Positions 32,634 to 40,782 of a DNA stretch of 64,000 nucleotides are shown here, piece by piece; the stretch's first letter is position 1; each line of letters starts with the position of its first letter. The stretch lies in the NCBI GenBank assembly GCA_900184925.1, contig FXYJ02000003.1, forward strand, positions 333,917-397,916. Reading direction: 5' to 3'. Position numbers and translations under genes: made by a program. The notes beneath the pieces are model-generated. The model had not been told where the DNA came from, ran no database searches, and worked only from the letters and a program-made list of their open reading frames with translations. The DNA is from Ruminococcaceae bacterium HV4-5-B5C (GTDB taxonomy: Bacteria > Bacillota > Clostridia > Oscillospirales > Acutalibacteraceae).

Positions 32634-34324
32634 TCGGTTATGTCTGCAAATATACGCCGGTGGAAGTTCTGCGGGCAATGGGGGCCGACCCTGTGCTTCT
32701 GGAGCCATCGGTCACGGATTTCAATCTGGCCGACACACTCCTTCACCCGAACATCTGCTCCTACGCTAAAAGCGTTCTGGAGGAATTCGCGGGGAAGAAC
32801 TACGAGGGCGTGGTACTGACGTCGTGCTGCGATTCCATCCGCAGGCTGTACGATACGCTGCGCGCGCGCTACCGGCAGAAATTCATCTGGCTGCTTGACG
32901 TTCCGCGCCATGACTCCGAGGCTGCGGCGCAGCTTAACGCCGGGCAGATTCGCAGGATGGCTGAAGCCTATGCCGCGTTTTCCGGAAAGACATTCAGCGA
33001 AGATGCGCTGCGCGAAATTCTTCTCTGCCATGCGGGGGACTTTCGCCCGGGTGCGGAGATCAGCAGCACCAGGAATCTGCGCGTTGCCCTGATGGGGAAC
33101 CGCTGCGGCAGTGGACTGCGAAACCTGCTGGCCGACTGCGGAGCGCAGGTTGTGGCCGACCTGACCTGCGCCGGGGAGGAGCGCAGTTTCCACCTGCCCG
33201 GCGAAGGAGAAGATCTGCTCGCCGGTTATGCGGGGCAGCTCCTGCGGCAGGTGCCGTGTCTTCGCATGGCCGACGACACGGCGAGGGAAGAGCGCATCGG
33301 CCTCATTACTGCGCAGGCGGACGGGGTAATCTACCATACCGTCAAGTTCTGCGACATCTATTCCTATGAATACGCCGTCCTGCGGGACCGGCTCAAAATC
33401 CCCGTGCTCAAGGTGGAGACCGACACGACCCGTCAGTGTGAAGGGCAGATCCGCACACGGGTGGAGGCATTTCTCGAGTCGCTCGCGGCAGCAAAAGGGC
33501 TGCGGCCGATCCGTCCGGCAGCCGGGAAAAGGGGAGAGAAGCATATGACCGTCGTGGGTATCGACAGCGGTTCCACATCGACGAACGCCGTCGTGATGAA
33601 CGAGAAGAAAGAAATCCTTGCGTCGGGAAGTATCCGCACGGGAGCGAAAACAAGCGCTTCCGCCGAGAAAATTCTCGCGGACGTCCTGCGGCAAGCGGGT
33701 CTTCCGCGAGAGAATGTGGACCTGATCGTTTCCACAGGGTACGGGCGCGTTTCCATCCCGTTTGCGGACCGGAGCGTGACGGAAATTTCCTGCCACGGGA
33801 AGGGTGCGCGATACTTTGACCCGCAGGTGCGCACGATTCTCGACATCGGCGGGCAGGATTCCAAGGCAATTCGCCTCAGTGAAGCGGGCGAGGTGGAAGA
33901 CTTTGTGATGAATGACAAATGCGCCGCCGGAACGGGGCGTTTTCTGGAAGCGATGGCCCGGACACTGGAACTGGAAATTTCCGAGCTCGGTCCCACGGCC
34001 CTGAAATCGACCGAAGCAGTGGAGATCAGCTCAATGTGCACCGTTTTTGCCGAGTCGGAAGTCATTTCGCTGATTGCGCGCAATCAGGAAAAAGCCGACA
34101 TTGCGAACGGCGTTCACCGTGCGATCGCCGGGAAGGCGTATTCGCTTCTGAGCCGCGTGGGGCCGGAACCGGAATTCATGATGACGGGCGGCGTTGCCAG
34201 AAATCCGGGCGTTGTCCGGGCGGTGGAAGAAAAGCTCGGCGCGAAGCTCTTCCTCTGCGAAGACCCTGAGATTGTGGGCGCCGTAGGCGCGGCGCTGTAT
34301 GGCCTCGAAAGTCTGGAAGCTTAA
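32630..34324 (+). CDS. 2-hydroxyacyl-CoA dehydratase subunit fused to its ATP-dependent activase
   Basis: A 564-residue fusion. Residues 1-300 are a second dehydratase-type subunit (SCCDSIRRLYDTL, VKFCDIYSYEYAVL and VETDTTRQCEGQIRTRVEAFLE). Residues 306-564 are a complete BadF/HgdC-type activase: GIDSGSTSTNAVVM, STGYGRVSIPFAD, DIGGQDSKAI, then NDKCAAGTGRF and SSMCTVFAESEVISL. Those two cysteines are at 431 and 470, equivalent to 126 and 165 of a separate activase, where they would hold the bridging [4Fe-4S] cluster. An in-frame ATG at 33545, directly at the activase start, has GGGGAGAG nine bases upstream, so a separate 259-residue activase may also be made. Normally these are separate genes. 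Confidence 0.85.
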   Translation: MIGYVCKYTPVEVLRAMGADPVLLEPSVTDFNLADTLLHPNICSYAKSVLEEFAGKNYEGVVLTSCCDSIRRLYDTLRARYRQKFIWLLDVPRHDSEAAAQLNAGQIRRMAEAYAAFSGKTFSEDALREILLCHAGDFRPGAEISSTRNLRVALMGNRCGSGLRNLLADCGAQVVADLTCAGEERSFHLPGEGEDLLAGYAGQLLRQVPCLRMADDTAREERIGLITAQADGVIYHTVKFCDIYSYEYAVLRDRLKIPVLKVETDTTRQCEGQIRTRVEAFLESLAAAKGLRPIRPAAGKRGEKHMTVVGIDSGSTSTNAVVMNEKKEILASGSIRTGAKTSASAEKILADVLRQAGLPRENVDLIVSTGYGRVSIPFADRSVTEISCHGKGARYFDPQVRTILDIGGQDSKAIRLSEAGEVEDFVMNDKCAAGTGRFLEAMARTLELEISELGPTALKSTEAVEISSMCTVFAESEVISLIARNQEKADIANGVHRAIAGKAYSLLSRVGPEPEFMMTGGVARNPGVVRAVEEKLGAKLFLCEDPEIVGAVGAALYGLESLEA

Positions 34325-34367
34325 AAAAGTCCGGCGGGGAGATAAAACTTTCCGCCGGACTTTTTTG
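34324..34367 (+). terminator. Terminator of the dehydratase operon
   Basis: AAAAAAGTCCGGCGG and CCGCCGGACTTTTTT form a long stem with a 14-base loop, just after the stop codon. Confidence 0.85.
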
Positions 34368-34447
34368 CGCCTTTGGGGCGGAACCTGTATTTTGGGGTGA
34401 AAACCGTTCCTCTTGGCGGCGGAAAACATCCTGTCGCCGGAAATTCC

Positions 34448-34476
34448 TTGCTTTTCCAGCCGAAAGCGGCTATTCT
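34448..34476 (+). promoter_or_regulatory. Sigma-A-type promoter of the LytTR/LiaF-like pair
   Basis: TTGCTT at 34448-34453 and TATTCT at 34471-34476 are 17 bases apart, 20 bases before the start codon. The short leader means GGGAGGTGAT lies close to the transcript start. Confidence 0.55.
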
Positions 34477-34496
34477 GGTTCCCGGGAGGTGATTGA

Positions 34497-34961
34497 ATGA
34501 AAGTTCGCGTCGAGCTGACCGATGGGACGGCTGAGGACGAAGTTGTGATCCGCTGCGGCCGCGTGGATGACAATGTACGCAGACTCTGCACTTACATTAC
34601 GGAGCAGGCCGGCTCAGAGACGGGGCTCGTCTTTCTCAAGGAAAACCGCGAATATTATTTCCCGCTGAAAAACGTCCTGTTCTTTGAAACGGAGGGCGAG
34701 CGTGTTTTCGCGCATACGGCGGATGACGCCTACCTGATCAATCACCGGCTTTACGAACTGGAGCAGCTTCTCCCGAGGTATTTCGTCCGCGTTTCAAAAT
34801 CCTCTATTGTGAATGTGCGCAGAGTTTATTCCGTTACGCGAGACCTGACTTCCTCAAGTCTGATCCAGTTCACCGACAGTCATAAACAGATTTACGCTTC
34901 CCGGCACTATTATGGGGAACTGCGGCATCGTCTGCAGGAAAGGAGTCAATATGAAAAATAG
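34497..34961 (+). CDS. LytTR-domain DNA-binding protein
   Basis: A 154-residue protein whose C-terminal 100 residues are a LytTR domain: FLKENREYYFPLKNVLFFETEGERVFAHTADDAYLINHRLYELEQLLP followed by YFVRVSKSSIVNVRRVYSV. There is no receiver domain. The N-terminal 50 residues form a small alpha/beta region. Stand-alone LytTR proteins usually regulate the membrane protein encoded next to them; here the following gene overlaps by 11 bases. GGGAGGTGATTGA precedes the ATG. Targets are likely auto-regulatory. Confidence 0.85.
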   Translation: MKVRVELTDGTAEDEVVIRCGRVDDNVRRLCTYITEQAGSETGLVFLKENREYYFPLKNVLFFETEGERVFAHTADDAYLINHRLYELEQLLPRYFVRVSKSSIVNVRRVYSVTRDLTSSSLIQFTDSHKQIYASRHYYGELRHRLQERSQYEK

Positions 34962-35667
34962 AAACTGGTTCTGGGGGCTGTTCCTCCTGGCGGCGGCGGC
35001 CGTCATCCTGATCAGCCAGACAGTAACCTTTGTAGCCGTCGGGTTCTGGAGCATTGCGGCAACCGTTCTGCTTGCGGCAGTTTTTCTTTCCAGCCTGATC
35101 GGCCTTAACTTTTTCGGCATTTTTGTCTCGGCGGCTCTGCTCTACCGAATCTACGAATTCCCGATGCACTGGCCGACTGTAAACATCTGGATCCTTCTCC
35201 TGGTGGCGGTACTTGCCTCCATCGGTTTCGAAATGATCTTTCACCCGCACCACCATCATTCGTGGGAGCCCGGCTGGCATGAGGTCTGCATGGAAGACGG
35301 CCGCGGAGGGGATTCCGAAAAGCTTGAAGGCGACGACATCACTGCGCAGTGCAACTTCAGTGAATCCTGCAAATATCTTCGCTCCGACGATCTGAAACGG
35401 GCGCGCCTTTCCTCATCTTTCGGGAAAATGAACGTTTATTTCGACCAGGTGCATCTCAGCCCGGAGGGCGCCGATGTCCGCATTCAGGAAAGCTTCGGAA
35501 AGATGATTCTTTACGTTCCTGCCGACTGGCATGTGGTCGACCACATGCGCGCTTCGTTCGGTACGGTCATCGACCTGCTGAGCAGCCGTCCGGTTGCTCC
35601 GGATGCCCCCGTGCTCACTCTGACCGGCGATGTATCGTTCGGCGAGTTGGAAATCCGTCCTGTCTGA
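34951..35667 (+). CDS. LiaF-like membrane protein (DUF5668 plus C-terminal 'toast-rack' domain)
   Basis: A 238-residue protein with four closely spaced membrane helices in the first 95 residues (a DUF5668-like region), a His-rich linker (HPHHHHSWEPGWHE), and a C-terminal beta-helical domain with repeated fold units (CNFSESCKYLRSDDLKRARLSSSFGKMNVYFDQV ... FGKMILYVPADWHVVDHM ... FGTVIDLL ... DVSFGELEIRPV), as in LiaF and cell-wall-active antibiotic response proteins. It likely modulates signalling by the co-encoded LytTR regulator in response to envelope conditions. The ATG at 34951 follows AAGGAG. Confidence 0.75.
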   Translation: MKNRNWFWGLFLLAAAAVILISQTVTFVAVGFWSIAATVLLAAVFLSSLIGLNFFGIFVSAALLYRIYEFPMHWPTVNIWILLLVAVLASIGFEMIFHPHHHHSWEPGWHEVCMEDGRGGDSEKLEGDDITAQCNFSESCKYLRSDDLKRARLSSSFGKMNVYFDQVHLSPEGADVRIQESFGKMILYVPADWHVVDHMRASFGTVIDLLSSRPVAPDAPVLTLTGDVSFGELEIRPV

Positions 35668-35674
35668 ATTCAGG

Positions 35675-35715
35675 AAAAGCCGTACGGCCCGATTCTTCGG
35701 GACGTACGGCTTTTC
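35675..35715. terminator. Bidirectional terminator between the LiaF-like gene and mntH
   Basis: AAAAGCCGTACG and CGTACGGCTTTT pair around a 16-base loop, with A and T runs on both sides suited to two convergent genes. Confidence 0.8.
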
Positions 35716-35725
35716 TGCTTTCGGA

Positions 35726-36967
35726 TCAGAACAGGCTGGCGAGAAGTGCAAGATTGAGAAATGTGACAGTGAGGGCAATGGCCCAGAGCAGAATTTTATT
35801 TCGCGTTGAGTTGGCATATTTGCCCATGACACGCGGCGAAGACGTCAGCCATATGAGCGTGAAAATGGTTATGGGCAGCTGAATGCTGAGCAGCATCTGG
35901 GAATAGATCAGCCCGTCGAAGGGCGAAGAAATCAGCAGGACGGCAAGCGCTGCGGGAACCATGGTAATGAGGATGCCGGCTTTTGTGCGCCGGTTGCGGA
36001 TATTGTACGGTTCCGCGAAAACGCCGGCGAAGATGCTGCCGCCCGCCATGCCCGCCGTAATGCTGGAAGAAAGTCCGGCAAACAGCAGAGCCAGCGCAAA
36101 CACGGTGGAGGCCGCACCTCCGAGGAGGGGAGTCAGCATTCCGCCTGCCTGTGCAAGGTCGGATACGGACTGGCCTTTTGTAAAGAAAGTAGCCGCCGCC
36201 ATCAGAATCATGGCGCTGTTGATGGCCCAGCCGATTGTCATGGAAAAGAGCGTGTCGAGAAATTCAAATTTGAGCTGCTTTTGAATGACCGCTTCCTCCT
36301 GCAGATTCCACTGGCGGCTCTGGATTACTTCGGAATGAAGAAAAAGGTTGTGCGGCATGACGACCGCGCCGAGCACGCTCATAATGATCGGCATCGAGTT
36401 CTTCGGAAATACCGGGACCACCCAGCCGGAAGCTGCCGCCCCCCAGTCGAGATGCACCATCAGAATTTCAAAAAGGAAGGAGAGGCCGATCAGCGAGACA
36501 AACCCGATGATGATTTTTTCGATTTTCCGGTAGGAGTTGGTGAATTGAAGAATCAGTACGACGGCGAGCGTCAGCAGAGACCCTATTTTGATGGGAATGC
36601 GGAACAGCATCTGGAGCGCGATGGCGGAGCCGAGTATTTCCGCCATTGCCGTTGAAACGGCCGCGACAACCGCCGTGCCGAGGACAATGTTTCTCAGCCA
36701 GGAAGGCAGATATTCCGTTGTGGCCTCGGAGAGGCATTTCCCCGTGACAATGCCGAGGTGGGCCGCGTTGTGCTGCAGCACAATGAGCATGAAAGTCGAC
36801 AGCGTGACCATCCAGAGCAGCGCGTAGCCGTACTGGGACCCCGCCGCGATGTTGGACGCCCAGTTCCCCGGGTCAATAAACCCCACCGTTACGAGAAGCC
36901 CCGGCCCGATGTAGCGGAGAAAACTGACGGCGGCGGTTTTGGTATTGTTTTTGTGAAACAGTTTCAA
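35726..36967 (-). CDS. mntH: Nramp-family divalent metal transporter (TTG start)
   Basis: A 413-residue protein with eleven predicted helices. Helix 1 has the Nramp metal motif in FIDPGNWASNIAAG (DPGN), and helix 6 has the second motif in GAVVMPHNLFLHSEV (MPHN). These identify an H+-coupled manganese/iron importer. The gene begins with TTG, eight bases after AAGGAG. A terminator is shared with the convergent gene. Neighbouring oxidative-stress genes fit a role for Mn(II) uptake. Confidence 0.9.
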   Translation of the reverse strand: MKLFHKNNTKTAAVSFLRYIGPGLLVTVGFIDPGNWASNIAAGSQYGYALLWMVTLSTFMLIVLQHNAAHLGIVTGKCLSEATTEYLPSWLRNIVLGTAVVAAVSTAMAEILGSAIALQMLFRIPIKIGSLLTLAVVLILQFTNSYRKIEKIIIGFVSLIGLSFLFEILMVHLDWGAAASGWVVPVFPKNSMPIIMSVLGAVVMPHNLFLHSEVIQSRQWNLQEEAVIQKQLKFEFLDTLFSMTIGWAINSAMILMAAATFFTKGQSVSDLAQAGGMLTPLLGGAASTVFALALLFAGLSSSITAGMAGGSIFAGVFAEPYNIRNRRTKAGILITMVPAALAVLLISSPFDGLIYSQMLLSIQLPITIFTLIWLTSSPRVMGKYANSTRNKILLWAIALTVTFLNLALLASLF

Positions 36968-37141
36968 ATAGGAATCTCCTTTTTGCTTATCGGTTCATTC
37001 CCTATTTTACCAGAGGCGGATGCAGCGTGCAACCACATAACTTCGCCGTACCGGAGGACACAAAGGAGATGGAGAGCTGATAATATACATAATGCACACA
37101 TAATAATTGAAATTCAACTTTACGTTTGGCAATAATTATAA

Positions 37142-37170
37142 TTGATTAAACTGGATAAAGAATGTATAGT
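37142..37170 (+). promoter_or_regulatory. Sigma-A promoter of the redox-defence cluster
   Basis: TTGATT at 37142-37147 and TATAGT at 37165-37170 are spaced by 17 bases. The start codon of dfx is 90 bases downstream. The AT-rich flank (TTATAAT-T-GATTAAA) overlaps the -35 region and is only a partial match to a PerR box. Confidence 0.65.
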
Positions 37171-37259
37171 ATTAACAGAAAGAAATTCCAAAAGTTTCAT
37201 CTCACCGGTATGACATGGGATTTCCGGTGAAAAATAAATTTTGAAAAGGGGTCTAAAAA

Positions 37260-37634
37260 ATGACAGCTGTTGAATTTTATCGTTGTGAAAGATGTGGCAA
37301 TATTGTTGCTCTGGTGAAGAAAGGCGGCGGTGTTTTGAATTGCTGCGGGCAGGCCATGACAAAGCTCGTCGCAAATTCAACTGACGCCGCGAAGGAAAAG
37401 CATGTTCCGGTCGTGACGAAAGAAGGCGGCAAGGTAAAAGTTGCCGTGGGTTCTACGCTTCACCCGATGCAGCCCGAGCATTTTATTGAGTGGATCGCTC
37501 TGGCCACTGAGGATAAAGTGGAAATTCATTACCTCAAGCCCGGGGAACAGCCGGAAGCTGCGTTCGACGCAGTGGATTCGGGAACCGTTTACGCCTACTG
37601 CAACCTGCACGGCCTCTGGAAAGCGGACTTCTGA
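37260..37634 (+). CDS. dfx: Desulfoferrodoxin (superoxide reductase)
   Basis: A 124-residue protein with both desulfoferrodoxin centres. The N-terminal rubredoxin-like FeCys4 site is at YRCERCGN and NCCGQAM. The catalytic Fe(His)4Cys centre is formed by GSTLHPMQPEHFIEWI and TVYAYCNLHGLWKADF. It reduces superoxide to hydrogen peroxide without producing oxygen, a defence typical of anaerobes. It is followed by ferritin, glutathione peroxidase and thioredoxin reductase genes in the same direction, which together handle the peroxide and iron. Confidence 0.95.
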   Translation: MTAVEFYRCERCGNIVALVKKGGGVLNCCGQAMTKLVANSTDAAKEKHVPVVTKEGGKVKVAVGSTLHPMQPEHFIEWIALATEDKVEIHYLKPGEQPEAAFDAVDSGTVYAYCNLHGLWKADF

Positions 37635-37673
37635 TTTACCGCCGCAAAGATTCCTGAAAGGGAGGTGTACCAA

Positions 37674-38186
37674 ATGCTCGACAGAATACTCGCAGACAGG
37701 ATCAATGAGCAGATCAACCTTGAATGGTATTCCGCCTACCTGTATCTAGGCATTTCAAACTATTATATCGACCGCAACCTGAACGGCTTTGGCAACTGGT
37801 ACCTGATCCAGTCGCAGGAAGAGCGTGACCACGCGCTGCTGATGATAAAATATCTGCAGAACAACAGTGAAAAAGTTCTCCTGCAAAATGTTCAGGCAGA
37901 AAGCTCCGATTATCCCGATTTTAAGGCTCCCGCCGTCAGGGCTCTGGAGCATGAACAAAGGGTGACGGCTTCCATTAACAACATCTACGCCGCGGCGTAT
38001 GAGCAGAAGGATTTCAGAACCATGCAGTTCCTCGACTGGTTTGTCAAGGAGCAGGGGGAAGAAGAGAAGAATGAGGAAGATATCGTCCGGCGCTACGAAC
38101 TTTTCGGCAGCGACCCCAGGGGACTTTATCTGCTCGATTCCGAACTCAGCGCTCGGGTTTACATGGCCCCGTCACTCGTAATTTAG
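37674..38186 (+). CDS. ftnA: Bacterial non-heme ferritin
   Basis: A 170-residue four-helix-bundle protein. Ferroxidase ligands are visible at INEQINLEWYSAYLYLG (Glu), SQEERDHALLMIKYL (ExxH) and a later Glu/Gln set in FLDWFVKEQGEEEKNEEDIVRR. It oxidises Fe(II) and stores it as mineral. The start at 37674 follows GGGAGG; the GTG at 37665 would be too close to it. It lies 39 bases after dfx, implying co-transcription. Confidence 0.88.
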   Translation: MLDRILADRINEQINLEWYSAYLYLGISNYYIDRNLNGFGNWYLIQSQEERDHALLMIKYLQNNSEKVLLQNVQAESSDYPDFKAPAVRALEHEQRVTASINNIYAAAYEQKDFRTMQFLDWFVKEQGEEEKNEEDIVRRYELFGSDPRGLYLLDSELSARVYMAPSLVI

Positions 38187-38251
38187 CAATATTTCCGGGC
38201 GCCGGCGGGAGAAACTCTCCCGCCGACTGCCAAAGAAAGGAAGTAAAATCC

Positions 38252-38797
38252 ATGGGCGTTTATGATTTTAAGGTGAAAAATATCAGGGGAGAAGAAGTTT
38301 CCCTTTCGGATTACTCCGGCAAACTGCTGCTGATTGTGAACACGGCCAGCAAATGCGGGTTCACACCTCAGTATGAGGGGCTCGAAAAGCTTTATCAGAC
38401 CTATAAGGATCAGGGGCTTGTGATTCTCGGTTTCCCGTGCAATCAGTTTCTGGAACAGGACCCGGGGAGCAACAGTGAAATCTCTACGTTCTGCAAGGTA
38501 AACTTCGGCGTGACGTTTCCGCTTTTTGCAAAAATCGACGTCCGCGGAGAAAATGCGGATCCTCTGTACCGCTACCTGACCAAAGAAGCTCCGTTCCAGG
38601 GCTATGAACTGGAAAAAGAAGGCGGAAAGGTCATTCAGAATGTCGTGAAGGAGCATTACCCCGAGAACCTTGAAGGCGACGACGTCAAATGGAACTTCAC
38701 GAAGTTCCTCATCGGCCGCGACGGCGCGGTGAAAGGCCGGTTTGAACCGACTGTAACGCCGGAAGAACTCGACCCCATTGTAAAAGCCGCCCTTTAA
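38252..38797 (+). CDS. Glutathione peroxidase-family peroxidase (Cys type)
   Basis: A 181-residue thioredoxin-fold peroxidase. The active site reads NTASKCGFTPQYEGLEKLYQ with Cys in place of selenocysteine, followed by GFPCNQFLEQDPGS and WNFTKFLIGRDG, which contain the Gln and Trp of the catalytic set. Cys-type bacterial members normally use thioredoxin, consistent with the thioredoxin reductase gene downstream. It would remove hydrogen or lipid peroxides. A GC-rich hairpin precedes it at 38197-38228. Confidence 0.9.
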   Translation: MGVYDFKVKNIRGEEVSLSDYSGKLLLIVNTASKCGFTPQYEGLEKLYQTYKDQGLVILGFPCNQFLEQDPGSNSEISTFCKVNFGVTFPLFAKIDVRGENADPLYRYLTKEAPFQGYELEKEGGKVIQNVVKEHYPENLEGDDVKWNFTKFLIGRDGAVKGRFEPTVTPEELDPIVKAAL

Positions 38798-38804
38798 ACA
38801 TCTG

Positions 38805-38839
38805 AAAACAGCCGGGCGGAAATCTGCGCGGCTGTTTTT
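38805..38839 (+). terminator. Terminator or attenuator after the peroxidase gene
   Basis: AAAACAGCCG pairs with CGGCTGTTTT around a GC-containing loop and ends in a T run. It separates the peroxidase gene from trxB. Confidence 0.75.
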
Positions 38840-38876
38840 GTTTCAGAAAGAATGAGGGCTCAGGGAGTGATTTTGC

Positions 38877-39791
38877 ATGTATGACGTGATTATTGTGGGC
38901 GGTGGCCCCGCAGGATTGACCGCCGCCATCTATACGGCACGCGCGGGTCTCTCCACAGTGGTTGTGGAGAAGATGGCGCTCGGCGGGCAGGCTTCCCTGA
39001 CCTACCGCATTGACAATTACCCCGGGTTTAAAAACATCACCGGCTCGGAGCTTGCCGCCGATTTTGAGTCCCATGTGCGGGACGCCGGCGCGGAAATTGT
39101 CTTCGGAGAAGCAACCGGGCTCGAACTGGACGGGAGCCCGAAAGTCGTGAAAACGGATTCCGCCCGCTACGAAGCGAAGACAGTGATTCTCGCACTCGGT
39201 TCCGACCGTAAGAAGCTCGGCGTGCCGGGGGAAGAGAAATTTTCAGGCCGCGGCGTGTCGTACTGTGCAACCTGCGACGGCAATTTTTTCCGAGGCCGAA
39301 ACGTCGCGGTTGTAGGCGGAGGAAATACCGCGGCGGGCTATGCCGCGGAGCTTTCGGAACTGTGCAGCCACGTGACGCTGATTCACCGTGGGAACACGCT
39401 TTCCGCTATGGATTCACTGAAAAAACAGGTTGAAAGCCGCCCGAATATCACCGTACGGTACGGGCAGGAAGTAAAGGAAATCCTCGGCGAACAAAAGGTC
39501 GGTCATGTCCGTCTCCAAAGCCGGGAGAACGGGGAGGAGAGCACGCTTGACGTCGAAGGCGTTTTCATAGCGGTCGGCATGAAGCCAAACTCCGCGCTGC
39601 TCGGAGCCTCGCTCCTTCTGCCGGACGGGTTCATCAGGGCGGATGAATACGGAGTCACTTCAATTCCGGGCGTTTTTGCCGCGGGGGATCTTCGCAAAAA
39701 GGAGCTTTACCAGATCGTCACGGCAATGTCGGACGGGGCGAACGCAGCCTATTCGGCGCAGAGGTACCTTCAGACTTCGGGAACACAGTAA
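38877..39791 (+). CDS. trxB: Thioredoxin reductase-like flavoprotein
   Basis: A 304-residue low-molecular-weight thioredoxin reductase. FAD site [17 protein letters not shown], redox pair CATC in [18 protein letters not shown](P)H site [15 protein letters not shown] and a C-terminal FAD block [27 protein letters not shown]. The nucleotide site reads GGGNTAA and then IHRGNTLSA, with some divergence from the NADPH-type HRRDxFRA, so cofactor preference is uncertain and ferredoxin-type use cannot be excluded. GGGAGTGATTTTGC precedes the ATG. Confidence 0.88.
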   Translation: MYDVIIVGGGPAGLTAAIYTARAGLSTVVVEKMALGGQASLTYRIDNYPGFKNITGSELAADFESHVRDAGAEIVFGEATGLELDGSPKVVKTDSARYEAKTVILALGSDRKKLGVPGEEKFSGRGVSYCATCDGNFFRGRNVAVVGGGNTAAGYAAELSELCSHVTLIHRGNTLSAMDSLKKQVESRPNITVRYGQEVKEILGEQKVGHVRLQSRENGEESTLDVEGVFIAVGMKPNSALLGASLLLPDGFIRADEYGVTSIPGVFAAGDLRKKELYQIVTAMSDGANAAYSAQRYLQTSGTQ

Positions 39792-39800
39792 TCGTTTCCG

Positions 39801-40172
39801 TCAGTCGGCTTTTCCGACTTCAGTTTTTTGCCGGCTGCCGAGATAGGTAATATACTGCCCGCCCCATATCTTCAGGGCGGACAGAACAGGCAGAAAGTCC
39901 TTGCCGAGGCGGTCGAGCGAATACTCGACTTTCGGCGGAATCTGGTTATATGCCGTACGGACGATCAAACCGTTGTGCTCCATTTCACGGAGCTGGCGCG
40001 CGAGCGTAGCCTGGGTCATTTCGGGAAGGGCGCGCTGCAGTTCGCCAAACCGCATGGTCCGGGTACTCAGATGGTACAGAATCAGCAGCGTCCATTTTCC
40101 CGAAAGAATCTTCTGCGCCGTTGTGTAAGGGCATATTCCAAACAGGTCTTTTTTTAATTCGGTATTCTCCAT
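39801..40172 (-). CDS. HxlR-family transcriptional regulator
   Basis: A 123-residue winged-helix regulator: ILSGKWTLLILYHLSTRTMRFGELQRALPEMTQATLARQLREMEHNGLI is diagnostic of the HxlR family. A single cysteine sits near the N terminus in FGICPYTTA just before the DNA-binding core, where the redox-sensing YodB/HypR/CatR members also carry one. TGGAGAT nine bases before the ATG at 40172 supports this start over 40187. It is divergent from a flavoprotein gene and probably controls it through the palindrome at 40209-40228. Confidence 0.85.
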   Translation of the reverse strand: MENTELKKDLFGICPYTTAQKILSGKWTLLILYHLSTRTMRFGELQRALPEMTQATLARQLREMEHNGLIVRTAYNQIPPKVEYSLDRLGKDFLPVLSALKIWGGQYITYLGSRQKTEVGKAD

Positions 40173-40208
40173 GGTATCAATCTCCATACATACTATAATA
40201 AAAATTAG

Positions 40209-40228
40209 TACTTGAATAAATTCATGTA
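40209..40228. promoter_or_regulatory. Palindromic operator in the HxlR/flavoprotein intergenic region
   Basis: TACTTGAATAAATTCATGTA is a near-perfect 20-base palindrome of the form TACnTGAATnnATTCAnGTA. It overlaps the -35 element of the rightward promoter (TTGAAT 40212-40217, TATGAT 40234-40239, spacer 16). Its position fits repression by the divergent regulator. Confidence 0.65.
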
Positions 40229-40291
40229 TTTACTATGATTATATTAAAGACCGGCAAAAAAAGCAAGGCCGGAAGAATGGAGGATTTTATC

Positions 40292-40684
40292 ATGCAGGAA
40301 GTTTACGAATTTCTGAAAAAATGCGGAACCTATTATCTGGCGACAGAGGAAAACGGGCAGCCGCGGGTGCGCCCGTTCGGAACGGTGAACATTTTCGACG
40401 GCAAGCTGTATCTCCAGACCGGTAAGAAAAAAGACGTGGCAAAGCAGATCGCTGCGAACCCGAAGGTGGAACTGTGCGGGATGAGCGGAAACGAATGGCT
40501 CCGCGTCTCCGCCACTCTGGTGGAAGACACCCGGGTCGAGGCGCAGGCATCCATGCTCGATGCTTACCCGGATCTGAAAAAAATGTATCAGGCCGGCGAT
40601 GGCAATACGGTTGTTTTCTATCTCAAAGACGCAACCGCGGTGTTTTCTTCCTTTGGCGCCGGGCCGAAAACCGTGAAATTCTGA
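40292..40684 (+). CDS. Pyridoxamine 5'-phosphate oxidase-family flavin-binding protein
   Basis: A 130-residue split-barrel protein: YYLATEENGQPRVRPFGTVNIFDGKLYLQTGKKKDVAKQIAANPKVELCGM is typical of the small FMN- or F420-binding PNPOx-like family. Such proteins reduce or bind flavins and quinone-like compounds. GGAGG lies before the ATG at 40292, so upstream in-frame starts are not used. It is divergent from an HxlR regulator and followed by a nitroreductase. Confidence 0.75.
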   Translation: MQEVYEFLKKCGTYYLATEENGQPRVRPFGTVNIFDGKLYLQTGKKKDVAKQIAANPKVELCGMSGNEWLRVSATLVEDTRVEAQASMLDAYPDLKKMYQAGDGNTVVFYLKDATAVFSSFGAGPKTVKF

Positions 40685-40782
40685 GAAGGTTCGGGCGAAA
40701 AGATCCGGAAAGGGAATAAGTTTCGGAGGACGCGCCGTCTGATTCGGAAGGAACGGGAAAAAATAAAACGGAGATGATTTTC

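Noticed and set aside
37120..37145. A PerR box before dfx
   Set aside because: TTATAATTGATTAAA matches the 15-base consensus at only about ten of fourteen positions in an AT-rich stretch, which is expected by chance.
39801..40172. HxlR regulator as controller of the hps/phi pair
   Set aside because: In Bacillus HxlR sits next to hxlAB, but here it is 24 kb away and faces flavoprotein genes with a palindrome in between.
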